DNA from: Elizabethkingia meningoseptica_A
GTDB lineage: Bacteria > Bacteroidota > Bacteroidia > Flavobacteriales > Weeksellaceae
Direction of reading: 5' to 3'
Assembly: GCF_045762675.1 (NCBI RefSeq)
Contig: NZ_JBJDLK010000004.1
Coordinates: forward strand, 124,001-188,000
DNA: 64,000 bases
The notes beneath the pieces are model-generated. The model saw only the letters and a list, made by a program, of their open reading frames with translations, did not search any database and had not been told where the DNA came from. Below are positions 52,160 through 61,700 of the stretch, piece after piece (positions within the stretch are counted from its first letter, which is position 1; every line of letters begins with the position of its first letter). A program made the position numbers and the translations under genes.

Positions 52160-52315
52160 TGATTCTGGCAGGTCTTCTGACTTGCTTCATCTTTAGCGCC
52201 TTCCCATTTAAAAACAGTGGCTATGTTGCTAAGGACTTTTTATGAAGCTTACAGCAGCGGGTCTGTTCAGGATTTACACCTGATTCCCTTTTAAGTGCTT
52301 TTTACGGCGCACCAA
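52160..52315 (-). ncRNA. Cobalamin riboswitch (AdoCbl class)
   Basis: Read on the minus strand the leader contains, in order, AAAGGGAATCAGGTG, the paired AAATCCTGAACAGACCCGC with TGCTGTAA, GCCACTG, GGGAAGGCG and AAGTCAGAAGACCTGCC. These are the conserved core and B12 box (complement at about 52167-52185) of the RF00174 family. It lies between a matching promoter and btuB, so high cobalamin should shut the operon. The 120 nt between aptamer and start codon show a TTCCCGGGAA palindrome but no clear terminator, so control is more likely at translation. Confidence 0.95.
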
Positions 52316-52322
52316 AACTATG

Positions 52323-52353
52323 CAAATATAACCTTTATACTTCTTGAAAACAA
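52323..52353 (-). promoter_or_regulatory. btuB operon promoter
   Basis: On the minus strand TTG (complement 52351-52353), 20-bp spacer, TATATTTG (complement 52323-52330). Transcription would begin a few bases before the riboswitch, giving a leader of about 275 nt. Confidence 0.75.
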
Positions 52354-52861
52354 CACGGTAGATAATTCTGTCCATCAGAATCATGTTGTGGAAAGTAATG
52401 TAAATCAGTAATTTTTATAGCTCAAAGCAACTGATGTGTTATTTCCCTGGAAATCCAACTACTTCTTTGCAGGTAAAAACTATGTACTTGATGTGGTTTA
52501 ATACCCTCCTGCATTTCGAATATAGAATACATTTCAGTGTATTTAAAGTTTTCACCATTAAGAAACCAAGAAAATTAAGAATGAGAAAATATTACTTTAC
52601 TGTGGATAATTATAATAATCAGAGGTTTGTAACTTCATAAGACTGAATGTTTTGATTCTTTTTGAAATGGAATAAAAAAAGACCAATAAAATAAAAAATA
52701 AACATATACTAAATCCTATTATTTATCGTTGTTTGATTAGGACTGAAGATTCCGCCGGAAGAATAATTAACATTCTTTAACATCGGAATGGAATCAATAT
52801 TGAAGAGCATAAACAAATATGCTTTGAAAAGTCTTTTTTTTCAAAGGTAAAAAGTGGAGAT
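52354..52861. other. Intergenic region, no supported gene
   Basis: 508 bp between the btuB promoter and the glycine-zipper lipoprotein. AT-rich. A 68-codon open frame at 52434-52640 lacks any recognisable feature and I do not call it. The lipoprotein promoter must lie in the last 100 bp, but no good TAnnTTTG box is visible. Confidence 0.5.
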
Positions 52862-53440
52862 ATGAAAAATATAGTATTAACAGGATTAGTCTCGATATCG
52901 TTACTAACCGCTTGTAACAAACAAGACCAGAAAGTAGAAGGACCTACGTTGGAACAGCAGAAGCTTGAATATCAGGCGAAACAGCTGGATATAGAAAAGC
53001 AGAAACTGGCTATTGAAAAAGAAAAATTTGCTTTTGAACAACAGAAGAAAGCAGATAGTTTAGAAAAAGCCAAACAAACAGCTGTAGCAAAAACTGCTTC
53101 TACACAGAAAAATTATTACGCAGGTAATACGAATTATACACCAAGAAAAAAACGCAGCAGATCCAGTTATAACAATTACGGAAGCAGCGGTAGTTATGCA
53201 AATAACGGAAATAGCGGATATAGCAATGCCGGAGTACAGCAGCCAAGAAAAAGAGGAATGTCCTCTGCTGCTAAAGGAACAATTATTGGTACTGTTGGTG
53301 GCGCAGCTGCCGGAGCACTTCTCAGTAAAGGAAACCGTGGAGCAGGTGCTGTAATCGGAGGTGTTCTCGGTGCGGGTGCGGGTTATGCAATCGGTCGTGC
53401 AAATGACAGAAAAACCGGAAGGGTACAACCAAGATATTAA
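52862..53440 (+). CDS. Lipoprotein with coiled coil and glycine-zipper tail
   Basis: 192 residues. Lipobox SLLTAC with Cys18. Then a Gln/Lys/Glu-rich coiled coil (about 30-72), a Ser/Tyr/Asn/Gly-rich linker with basic clusters (RKKRSRSS) and a glycine zipper (GTIIGTVGGAAAGALLSKGN, continuing AGAVIGGVLGAGAGYAIG). Such zippers insert in or pack against membranes, as in SlyB/OmpA-associated lipoproteins. Precise role unknown. Single-gene unit with its own terminator. Confidence 0.75.
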   Translation: MKNIVLTGLVSISLLTACNKQDQKVEGPTLEQQKLEYQAKQLDIEKQKLAIEKEKFAFEQQKKADSLEKAKQTAVAKTASTQKNYYAGNTNYTPRKKRSRSSYNNYGSSGSYANNGNSGYSNAGVQQPRKRGMSSAAKGTIIGTVGGAAAGALLSKGNRGAGAVIGGVLGAGAGYAIGRANDRKTGRVQPRY

Positions 53441-53467
53441 TTTACTTTTTAAATTATTATAGTTTCA

Positions 53468-53495
53468 GAGGGATGCTTTTAAAGCATCCCTTTTT
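53468..53495 (+). terminator. Intrinsic terminator
   Basis: AGGGATGCTTT / AAAGCATCCCT with a minimal loop and T5. Confidence 0.85.
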
Positions 53496-53600
53496 GTCTG
53501 CATATGCCCGGTGTTATGAATATTTAAATGAATCAAATCTTATCAATGAGATCATTTCAGAGTAGTTTTTGTTCTAAAAATAACCTAATTTTGTATTACT

Positions 53601-54662
53601 ATGTCAAATCAACTAGGTAATTTACTTACACTTAATACATTTGGGGAAAGCCACGGATTGGCTTACGGAGGAATAATAACAAACTTCCCGGCAGGACTGG
53701 AAGTTGATCTGGAGGCTGTTCAGCATGAACTAGACCGCAGGAAACCCGGACAGTCTGCTATTGTAACACAACGTAAAGAAAGCGATACGGTAAAGTTTCT
53801 GTCAGGTATTTTTGAAGGAAAAACAACAGGAACACCAATAGGTTTCATCATTGAAAATGAAAATCAGAAATCCAAAGATTATGATCATCTAGCACAGGCT
53901 TACAGACCTTCGCATGCTGACTATACTTATGACCAGAAATTTGGTTTCAGAGATCATCGTGGCGGCGGAAAGTCTTCCGCACGTGAAACCATCAACTGGG
54001 TAGCAGCAGGAGCACTGGCTAAACAATTGTTGCCGGAAGTACAGATTCATGCTTATGTGTCATCTGTGGGCGATATTTTCTGTGAGAAACCCTATCAGGA
54101 TCTTGATTTCAGTAAAACTGACGATAATATTGTCCGTTGCCCGGATGAAGAAACTGCAGAGAAAATGATTACCAGAATTAAGGAAATCAAAAAGCAGGGG
54201 AACACTATTGGCGGAACAATTACCTGTGTTATCAAAAATGTTCCGACAGGCTGGGGTGAACCTATTTTCGGAAAACTTCAGGCTGAGTTAGGAAAAGCAA
54301 TGCTGAATATCAATGCATGTAAAGGTTTTGAATATGGCTCTGGTTTTTGCGGGGCAAAAATGTTAGGCAGTGAGCACAATGATTTGTTCAATGAAGACGG
54401 AACGACTAAAACAAATCTTTCAGGAGGCATTCAGGGAGGAATTTCTAACGGAATGGATATTTATTTCAGAGTAGCTTTTAAACCGATAGCAACCATTCTC
54501 CGCCCCCAGGAAAGTATTGATAAAGAAGGAAACCCGGTAACTGTTGAAGGAAAAGGACGCCATGACCCGTGTGTATTACCTCGTGCTGTCCCTGTGGTAG
54601 AAGCTTTGGCAGCATTTGTACTGGCAGATATGATGTTAATTAATAAAACGAGAAAATTATAA
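53601..54662 (+). CDS. aroC: Chorismate synthase
   Basis: Forms chorismate from EPSP, last step of the shikimate pathway, using reduced FMN. 353 residues with the signatures TFGESHGLAYGGIITNFP, RRKPGQSAIVTQRKE and GFRDHRGGGKSSARET, and the C-terminal RHDPCVLPRAVPVVEA. A TAATTTTG box at 53586-53593 lies just upstream. Its stop shares one base with the next start (TAATG). Confidence 0.97.
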   Translation: MSNQLGNLLTLNTFGESHGLAYGGIITNFPAGLEVDLEAVQHELDRRKPGQSAIVTQRKESDTVKFLSGIFEGKTTGTPIGFIIENENQKSKDYDHLAQAYRPSHADYTYDQKFGFRDHRGGGKSSARETINWVAAGALAKQLLPEVQIHAYVSSVGDIFCEKPYQDLDFSKTDDNIVRCPDEETAEKMITRIKEIKKQGNTIGGTITCVIKNVPTGWGEPIFGKLQAELGKAMLNINACKGFEYGSGFCGAKMLGSEHNDLFNEDGTTKTNLSGGIQGGISNGMDIYFRVAFKPIATILRPQESIDKEGNPVTVEGKGRHDPCVLPRAVPVVEALAAFVLADMMLINKTRKL

Positions 54663-55228
54663 TGGATATTAAAAAATTCTGGGAAGAAGCCGTTAGCTAT
54701 AACGAATATTTAAGACACGCCGGAGAGATACTTGGAAATCCAAGAAATCAACAGGATGCTGATTTTCATGAATACTATAAACTGGGCATTCAGCGAATGA
54801 ACAGAATGTTTGAAAAATATTTACCAAATGAGAAGCAGGTAGAAACCCTTGCACAAAAGAATTTCAGAGGTAAAATCCTGATTATTTCTGAAGCATGGTG
54901 CGGAGATGCCAGTCAGGCAATCCCTGTGATCGTGAAGTTTTTTGAACAGTATGATGTAAGAATTACGTATCGTGATCAGGAACCATCATTAATAGATGAA
55001 TTTTTAACTAACGGAGGAAAATCTATTCCTATTGTAGTTTTTCTGGATGAAGAATATAATGTATTAGGGCACTGGGGACCTCGTCCAAAGCATGGAAAGG
55101 AACTTTTGGAAAAACATAAAAATGATCCGGAAGGATATCCTAAAGACAATTTCTATAACGATTTGCAGGTTTATTATGCTAAAAACAGAGGCTTTGATAC
55201 AATAGAAGAACTTCTGGAGCTGATATAA
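54662..55228 (+). CDS. Thioredoxin-fold protein with a single active-site Cys
   Basis: 188 residues. After about 70 helical residues comes a thioredoxin-like domain: KILIISEAWCGDASQAIPV, cis-Pro loop GGKSIPIVVFLD. The usual CxxC is reduced to Cys80-Gly-Asp-Ala, so it cannot be an ordinary disulfide reductase; it may act through a mixed disulfide or bind rather than reduce. Translationally coupled to aroC (1-bp overlap) and followed by a TlpA-type reductase. Confidence 0.8.
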   Translation: MDIKKFWEEAVSYNEYLRHAGEILGNPRNQQDADFHEYYKLGIQRMNRMFEKYLPNEKQVETLAQKNFRGKILIISEAWCGDASQAIPVIVKFFEQYDVRITYRDQEPSLIDEFLTNGGKSIPIVVFLDEEYNVLGHWGPRPKHGKELLEKHKNDPEGYPKDNFYNDLQVYYAKNRGFDTIEELLELI

Positions 55229-55287
55229 CATATCCCTGTTGAACAGAACGGGAAAGAACATTAAGTGATAAACTAAAAATATTCTGT

Positions 55288-55839
55288 ATGAAAGGTTCAA
55301 AAAAATGGATATTCATATTAATTGCGGTTATAGCTGTGATTTTACTTGTACCTGGTCTTAGAAATTTTTTTAAAGATCAGATCATGATGAAACCTACGGT
55401 GGAAAAACTAAATAATGAAGTTACCGTAACAGATGCTGAATACAATATTGAGCTGAAAGGAATGAATGTTCCCGATGCTAATTTCAAAGATTTTAAAGGA
55501 AAGGTTGTATTTCTGAATTTCTGGGGAACATGGTGCCCGCCATGCCGCCAGGAATGGCCGACAATTCAGAAACTCTATGATGCCAAAAAGGGGAAAATGG
55601 ATTTTGTGCTGATCGCGATGCAGGACAAAGAGGCAGATGTTGAAAAATTTTTGAAAGAAGGCAATTATACCGTTCCTGTATATATTGCGACAAGCCCTCT
55701 TCCGGAGAAGTTTCTGATTAAAATCTTTCCTTCCACTTTTATTCTTGATCAGAAAGGAAGGATACTTAAAAAGGAAGAAGGAGCTGATGACTGGAACTCA
55801 GAATCTAACCAACAATTTGTAGATACTGTCACAAAATAA
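55288..55839 (+). CDS. TlpA-like membrane-anchored thiol-disulfide oxidoreductase
   Basis: 183 residues. One N-terminal transmembrane anchor (about 7-24) places the thioredoxin domain in the periplasm. The active site is complete: WGTWCPPCRQEW with Cys83 and Cys86, and the cis-Pro region KIFPSTFILD. TlpA/ResA-like enzymes reduce periplasmic disulfides, often for cytochrome c maturation. 59 bp after the single-Cys protein. Confidence 0.88.
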   Translation: MKGSKKWIFILIAVIAVILLVPGLRNFFKDQIMMKPTVEKLNNEVTVTDAEYNIELKGMNVPDANFKDFKGKVVFLNFWGTWCPPCRQEWPTIQKLYDAKKGKMDFVLIAMQDKEADVEKFLKEGNYTVPVYIATSPLPEKFLIKIFPSTFILDQKGRILKKEEGADDWNSESNQQFVDTVTK

Positions 55840-55896
55840 TATTGGTACAGATTTTGAAATTTTTATGCTATCAAACCAAAGTATAATTTACAGAAA

Positions 55897-56235
55897 ATGG
55901 CATTAAAAACATCAAAAATCAGATTGATACAGGAAGCATTCAGACATAAAGGCTTTATAAAGAAACTGCCTGACTTGTTCAGAATGATTAAATTTATTTC
56001 AAAGGGGGATTATAAACCCGATTTGAAAGGTTTTATCCTTCCCGGACTGGCACTTATATATGCTATATCTCCAATCGACGTTATTCCGGACTGGATTCCG
56101 GTAATCGGAGCGATGGATGATCTGGCTGTATTAGCATTGGCTATGCCGGCATTGATGAGGGAAGTAGAAAAATTTCTGATCTGGGAAGACGGAAGAAAAA
56201 ACGGGATGAAAACAATAGATGTGGAAGCCCAATAA
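55897..56235 (+). CDS. YkvA/DUF1232 family membrane protein
   Basis: 112 residues. The DUF1232 core GLALIYAISPIDVIPDWIPV followed by GAMDDLAVLALA is clear and forms a hydrophobic hairpin. Function unknown in the family. 57 bp after the TlpA gene and probably the last gene of that run, as a terminator follows. Confidence 0.88.
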   Translation: MALKTSKIRLIQEAFRHKGFIKKLPDLFRMIKFISKGDYKPDLKGFILPGLALIYAISPIDVIPDWIPVIGAMDDLAVLALAMPALMREVEKFLIWEDGRKNGMKTIDVEAQ

Positions 56236-56251
56236 AAACAATACAAAGAAT

Positions 56252-56279
56252 AAGCCGCCTGTTTCGGGCGGTTTTTTTA
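56252..56279 (+). terminator. Intrinsic terminator
   Basis: CCGCC-TGTTTCG-GGCGG with T7, 17 bp after the YkvA stop. Confidence 0.85.
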
Positions 56280-56328
56280 TTTTTGGGCTTTGAAAAGAGC
56301 AGTATAAATTACAAGCTTATTAATTGAT

Positions 56329-57249
56329 ATGCGGATGAAACAAAAAAATAAACTTCTGATCTCTGTTGTGGGTCCTACCGGAATTGGTAAGACAAAACTG
56401 GCTATTGAAATTGCCCGGCATTTCGGAACAGAAATTATTTCATGCGATGCCCGTCAGTTTTTTAAAGAAATGCCCGTGGGGACGGCTATGCCGGATGCGG
56501 AAGAACTGAGTGCCGCACCACATCATTTTATTGCCAATCTTAGTATTCAGGATGAATATTCAATAGGGAAATATGAGAAAGACGCTTTAGCGAAACTGGA
56601 AGAACTGTTTCAGAAATATGATACCGTTATAATGGTTGGCGGTTCAGGAATGTATGAAAGAGCTGTAATTGACGGACTTGATAAATTGCCTGAAGCTAAT
56701 CCGGAGAATATCCAAAAGCTGGAAGAACTGCTGCAAACCGAAGGTATTATTAAACTTCAAAACCTTTTACAGGAAGCAGATCCTTTATATTTTGAAAAAG
56801 CTGATATCGAAAATCCAAGAAGACTGGTTCGTGCACTTGATATATACTGGCAGACCGGAAAACCTTACTCTGAATTTTTAAATCAGGGAAAGCTGAAACG
56901 AGATTTCAGTGTTATAAGAATAGGCATTGAAGCTCCAAGAGAAGTGTTGTATGAACGTATTAATAAGCGTGTGGATATTATGATGGAAAAAGGACTGCTG
57001 GAAGAAGCAAAGGCACTCTTTCCTTTCCGTGAAAAAACTGCATTACAAACTGTTGGCTATACAGAACTATTCAAGTATATGGATGGTGAATGGACATTGG
57101 ATTTTGCTGTTGAGGAAATTAAGAAAAACAGCAGGCGTTATGCTAAACGACAGCTTACCTGGTACAGGAAGGCAGAAGATATTCAATATTTACAATTGGG
57201 ATACAGTGAAGAAGACTTGAATGCATTATTTAATCAACTATCACACTGA
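56329..57249 (+). CDS. miaA: tRNA dimethylallyltransferase
   Basis: Adds the isopentenyl group to A37 of tRNAs that read U-starting codons. 306 residues. P-loop VVGPTGIGKTKLA near the N-terminus, then the ISCDARQFFKEMPVGTA segment (usually SADSRQ.Y; here D-A-R-Q with the catalytic Asp kept), DIENPRRLVRALDIYWQTGKP and the C-terminal TRKAED-like WYRKAEDIQYL. Start at 56329 (M-R-M-K); the second ATG two codons on is equally possible. Confidence 0.94.
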   Translation: MRMKQKNKLLISVVGPTGIGKTKLAIEIARHFGTEIISCDARQFFKEMPVGTAMPDAEELSAAPHHFIANLSIQDEYSIGKYEKDALAKLEELFQKYDTVIMVGGSGMYERAVIDGLDKLPEANPENIQKLEELLQTEGIIKLQNLLQEADPLYFEKADIENPRRLVRALDIYWQTGKPYSEFLNQGKLKRDFSVIRIGIEAPREVLYERINKRVDIMMEKGLLEEAKALFPFREKTALQTVGYTELFKYMDGEWTLDFAVEEIKKNSRRYAKRQLTWYRKAEDIQYLQLGYSEEDLNALFNQLSH

Positions 57250-57258
57250 AAAATAAAA

Positions 57259-57288
57259 AAGAATCACGGCCCTTGAGCCGTGATTCTT
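57259..57288. terminator. Bidirectional terminator
   Basis: AAGAATCACGGC, loop CCTTGA (plus one), GCCGTGATTCTT; between convergent miaA and the efflux operon. Confidence 0.85.
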
Positions 57289-57319
57289 ACTTAGATTATA
57301 TAGAAATGGATTTTGTGTT

Positions 57320-58732
57320 TTATTTCCAGCCGCCTCCAAGAGACCTGTACAGATCTACCATACTACTTAACCGCTGACGCTTTATCGATACGAGATTAAG
57401 TTCTGCCTGAAGTGAATTTGCCTGCGCGGTAATTACTTCCAGATAATTTGCCATCCCGCTTTTATAAAGCATCTGTGCATTTTTTATTCCGTCTTTCAGG
57501 GTGGCTACCTGTTCGGCTGCTGTAACTTCCTGTGTTTTCAGCTGTTCGCCGGAAGCCATCGCGTCGGAAACCTCACCCATAGCATTCAGAACTGACTGGC
57601 GGAACGCCAGTACATTCTTTTCCCGTTGGATCTTGGCAACTTCCAGATCAGTTTTTAATTGTCTTTTCTGGAATATCGGCTGGGTAATACCACCCAAAGC
57701 GGATCCAAATAATGAAGCAGGAATCTGGAACCAGTTGTCAAACTTAAATGAATTGACCCCACCGCCGGCCGTAATCTTCAATGACGGATACATATTGGCC
57801 TGAGCAATACCCACCATTGCATTCGATTCTAATAAAGCCAGCTCCTGCTGGCGCACATCGGGGCGACGGCTTACCATTGCGGCAGGAATTCCTGCAGCGA
57901 TATTCTCCGGAACAGATGAATCTGTAATATCGAATGAGCGACTAACAGAACCTGGAACTTCACCTACAAGTATGCTTAATGCATTTTCCTGAATGGAAAT
58001 GTTTTGTTGCAGCTGAGAGATAAGAAGCTCTGTAGACTGCTTCTGTGCCTTGGCCTGCTGCACTCCCAATGCTGTTGCATCGCCACTGTCCCACATTTTC
58101 TGGGTAATGGATAATGTATTCTCACTTAGTTCTAAATTTGAGGAAGCAATCTTCAATTGTTTATCCAGCATCAGCAGGTTATAATATCCCTGAGCAATAG
58201 CGGAAACAACCTGAGTTTGTATGGCTTTTGAAGCCTCATAGGTCTGAAGATACTGCATACGGGTAACCTCTTGCTGGTTTTTAATTTTTCCCCAAATATC
58301 AGCCTCCCATGAAAGATTAAAAGCAGCATTGTAATCCTCAACATGACTCTTTCCTATAAACAGGTTCAGGCTTTGTCCGTTCATACTGTTTTTAGAGGGC
58401 CTTGAGATTTGTCCCGATACAGAGAAACTAAGGTCAGGAAATTGTGCGTATTTCGCTTGTTTTAATCTCGCCTGTGAAGCTGCAACCTGTTTTAATGCAA
58501 TCTGCATATCAAGATTATGCCGGATTCCTTTTTCTATGAGCTGTTGTAACGTCTGGTCACTGAAAAATTCTTTCCAGCTCATATTGGCAATACTGGCAGT
58601 ATCAGCAGTAGCTGTAAAACGAAATTCAGTTGGCAGCTGAAGCTCCGGTTTTGTATAAGCTACTCTGGAAGTACACGAAACTATAAACGTAGTTAATGCC
58701 AGTGCCAGAAATATATGATGTATTCTTCTCAT
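57320..58732 (-). CDS. RND efflux outer membrane lipoprotein (OprM/NodT type)
   Basis: 470 residues with lipobox TFIVSC (Cys20) and two repeated outer-membrane-efflux (TolC-fold) halves, rich in Ala, Gln and Leu heptads. The start of the mature part (KPELQLPTEFR) and GNLSWEADIWGKI-like ALFNLSWEADIWGKIK are typical NodT-family features. It forms the exit duct of the tripartite pump. Third structural gene of the operon; its start lies 28 bp after the pump stop. Confidence 0.92.
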   Translation of the reverse strand: MRRIHHIFLALALTTFIVSCTSRVAYTKPELQLPTEFRFTATADTASIANMSWKEFFSDQTLQQLIEKGIRHNLDMQIALKQVAASQARLKQAKYAQFPDLSFSVSGQISRPSKNSMNGQSLNLFIGKSHVEDYNAAFNLSWEADIWGKIKNQQEVTRMQYLQTYEASKAIQTQVVSAIAQGYYNLLMLDKQLKIASSNLELSENTLSITQKMWDSGDATALGVQQAKAQKQSTELLISQLQQNISIQENALSILVGEVPGSVSRSFDITDSSVPENIAAGIPAAMVSRRPDVRQQELALLESNAMVGIAQANMYPSLKITAGGGVNSFKFDNWFQIPASLFGSALGGITQPIFQKRQLKTDLEVAKIQREKNVLAFRQSVLNAMGEVSDAMASGEQLKTQEVTAAEQVATLKDGIKNAQMLYKSGMANYLEVITAQANSLQAELNLVSIKRQRLSSMVDLYRSLGGGWK

Positions 58733-58760
58733 GTGTCTGTTTTATTATTTCTGATAACTT

Positions 58761-61700
58761 TTAGTGTGAAGCAGAGTGCTGATGTGCCAGTTGTTTCTGT
58801 TGAGCTCTGCGTTTCTTTTTGCTGGGCATTTTCTCGTGCAGGTACTGGAAGATCACATACAATACAGGAATAATAAAAATACCCAGTAAAACTCCGGTAA
58901 GCATTCCGCCTACTGTACTGATCCCGATTGAATGATTTCCTTTTGCAGAAGCCCCTTGTGTCCAAACCAGCGGCATCATACCGATAATGAAAGCAAATGA
59001 GGTCATCAGAATAGGACGAAGTCTTAATCTCGAAGCCTGAAGTGCTGATTCTATAAGTGTTTTTCCGGCTTTTCTTCTCTGAACCGCAAACTCCACAATC
59101 AGAATGGCATTCTTGGCCAGTAATCCGACAAGCATAATAAGGCCTACCTGTACATAAATGTTATTATCTATTCCTGCTAATCCGGTGAAAGCAAATACAC
59201 CGAATATTCCTGTAGGAATGGTAAGAATAATAGCAAACGGAAGTATATAACTTTCATACTGTGCAGAAAGCAGGAAGTATACAAATAATATACTCAGCAG
59301 GAAGATAAATGCTGTTTGTCCTCCGGCTTTGATTTCTTCACGGGTAATACCGGTCCACTCATATCCATAACCACGTGGAAGTGATTGCTTGGCAACTTCT
59401 TCTACTGCTTTAATTGCATCCCCGGTACTGTAACCTGGTTTTGGTGTCCCGTTAATAGTTACCGCATTAAATAAGTTGTTACGTGTAACGGTTTCAGGTC
59501 CGAAAGTTCGCTTTAAAGTTACCAGTGTTTTTACCGGAACCATTTCACCTGCGTTATTTTTTACATAAATTCCCTCCAAGGAATTGGCGTCTGTACGATA
59601 AGGAATGTCTGCCTGAGCCATTACCCGGTAATATTTACCAAATCTGTTAAAATCGGAAACAAAGCTACTACCGAAATAAATCTGCATCGTCTGCATCAGA
59701 TCAGTAATAGATACCCCCAGTTGTTTAGCCTTTTCAGGATTCACTTCTATTGAATATTGCGGATTTCCGGAAGCAAAAGTGGTAAAAGCAAAAGCAATTT
59801 CTTTTCTCTTCATCAGTTCTCCAATGAAGGCCTGAGTTGTTGCACCCAGCTGTTCAAAAGAACCATTGGTTTTATCCTGCAACATAAATTCAAAACCGCT
59901 GACATTACCAAATCCCTGTACAGTAGGGAAGTTAAAGAAGAAAGCGTTGGCATCTTTTACAGCACTCACTTTTCCGGTTAAAGCTGCTGCTATCTGATCT
60001 GGATCTTTAAGATCACCACGTTTGTCATAGTCTTTCAGTCGGATAAATCCAGCAGAATATGGTGAGGCGTTGGCATTACTGATAAAGTTAAGTCCGTCCG
60101 CAACCCAAAGATGGTTTGTAGCATTTTCTTTTTTTACAATTTTATCAATAGCTTCAGTCGCACGGTGTGTTCTTTCAAGTGAACTTCCCGGAGGCGTATT
60201 CACAGCATATAAAACAAATCCCTGGTCTTCTGTAGGAATAAACCCGGAAGGTGCTTTCTGGATCAGGAATACGCTTATTGCTGTGATAAGCACAAGACCG
60301 CCAACAGCCACCCATTTATTCTTAATCAGAAATTTAAGACTGTAAATATACTTACGCGTCATGGTGTTGAATCCGGCATTGAAAGCCCTGAAGAACTTTG
60401 TTCCGAATCCTTTTTTCTCATGATGTCCGTGTTCACCCTGAGGATCATCCAGGAATAAAGCACATAATGCAGGACTTAATGTTAATGCATTGATGGCTGA
60501 AATAATAATAGCGATAGCCAGTGTGAAGGCAAACTGTCGGTAAAAAACACCGGCAGGCCCCTGCATGAAACCAACAGGTACAAATACGGCAGACATAACC
60601 AGTGTAATGGAAATAATAGCACCTGAAATTTCACTCATAGAGTTCATTGTCGCTTGCTCTACCGGCATTCCCGTTTGCTCCATTTTCGAGTGAACAGCTT
60701 CTACCACTACAATAGCATCATCTACGACAATACCAATGGCAAGTACCAGTGCAAACAAAGTAAGCATATTGATACTGAAGCCAAATAATTGAAGGAAGAA
60801 GAAGGTTCCGATAATCGCTACCGGAACAGCAATGGCAGGAATCAGCGTTGATCTGAAATCCTGTAAGAATATATATACAACGATAAATACCAGGATGAAG
60901 GCAATTACAAGAGTTTCCACTACCTGATGAATAGAAGCATCAAGGAAATCTTTTGAATTATACATGATAATCGGCTTCACGCCTTTAGGCAGGGTCGTGG
61001 AGAATTCATCTACCTGCTTTTCAATTTCAGTCAGGATTTCATTCGCATTCGATCCTGCTGTCTGTAATATGGCAAAACCGGCAACAGGTTTTCCATCTAC
61101 ACGGTTAGCAGCTGTATAGGTATAAGACCCCAGTTCTACTCTGGCTAAATCTTTCAGCCTCAGGAAAGAACCATCATTATTTGCCTTGATAACAATGTTT
61201 TCATAATCTGCATTTTGATTAAGCTTTCCTTTGTATTTCAGAATGTATTCATAGGTTTCAGTACTTCCTTGTCCCAATCTGCCGGGAGCAGCCTCCAGGT
61301 TATGGTCTTTAATAGCCGCCATTACTTCCTGCGGCGAAAGGTTATTGGCTGCAAGTCTGTCCGGCTTCAGCCAGATTCTCATCGAGTAATCCCGTGTACC
61401 GAATACCTGAGCCTGTGCAACTCCGGGAATACGTTGAATCTGTGGAATAACATTTATTTTAAGATAGTTTTGCAGAAACAATTCATCATACTGCTTCGGA
61501 TCCTCACTGTATAATCCCATAAACATAATGAAGCTGTTCTGAACTTTCTGCGTGGAAATCCCCGCCTGTGTTACTTCCTGAGGAAGCTGGCTCATCGCCT
61601 TGGAAACCCGGTTCTGTACGTTTACAGAAGCATTATCGGGATCTGTTCCCTGTTTGAAAAAAACATTCAGGGTCATGGTTCCGTCGTTACTGGAGTTGGA

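Noticed and set aside
52160..52315. Plus-strand reading of the riboswitch as a terminator or sRNA
   Set aside because: The conserved cobalamin aptamer motifs are all in order on the minus strand, facing btuB.
52434..52640. 68-codon ORF downstream of the btuB promoter region
   Set aside because: No signal peptide, domain or RBS; AT-rich intergenic DNA gives such frames by chance.
53140..53440. Gly/Ala/Ser repeat stretch as a possible CRISPR or tandem repeat
   Set aside because: No regular period at DNA level; it encodes a glycine zipper.
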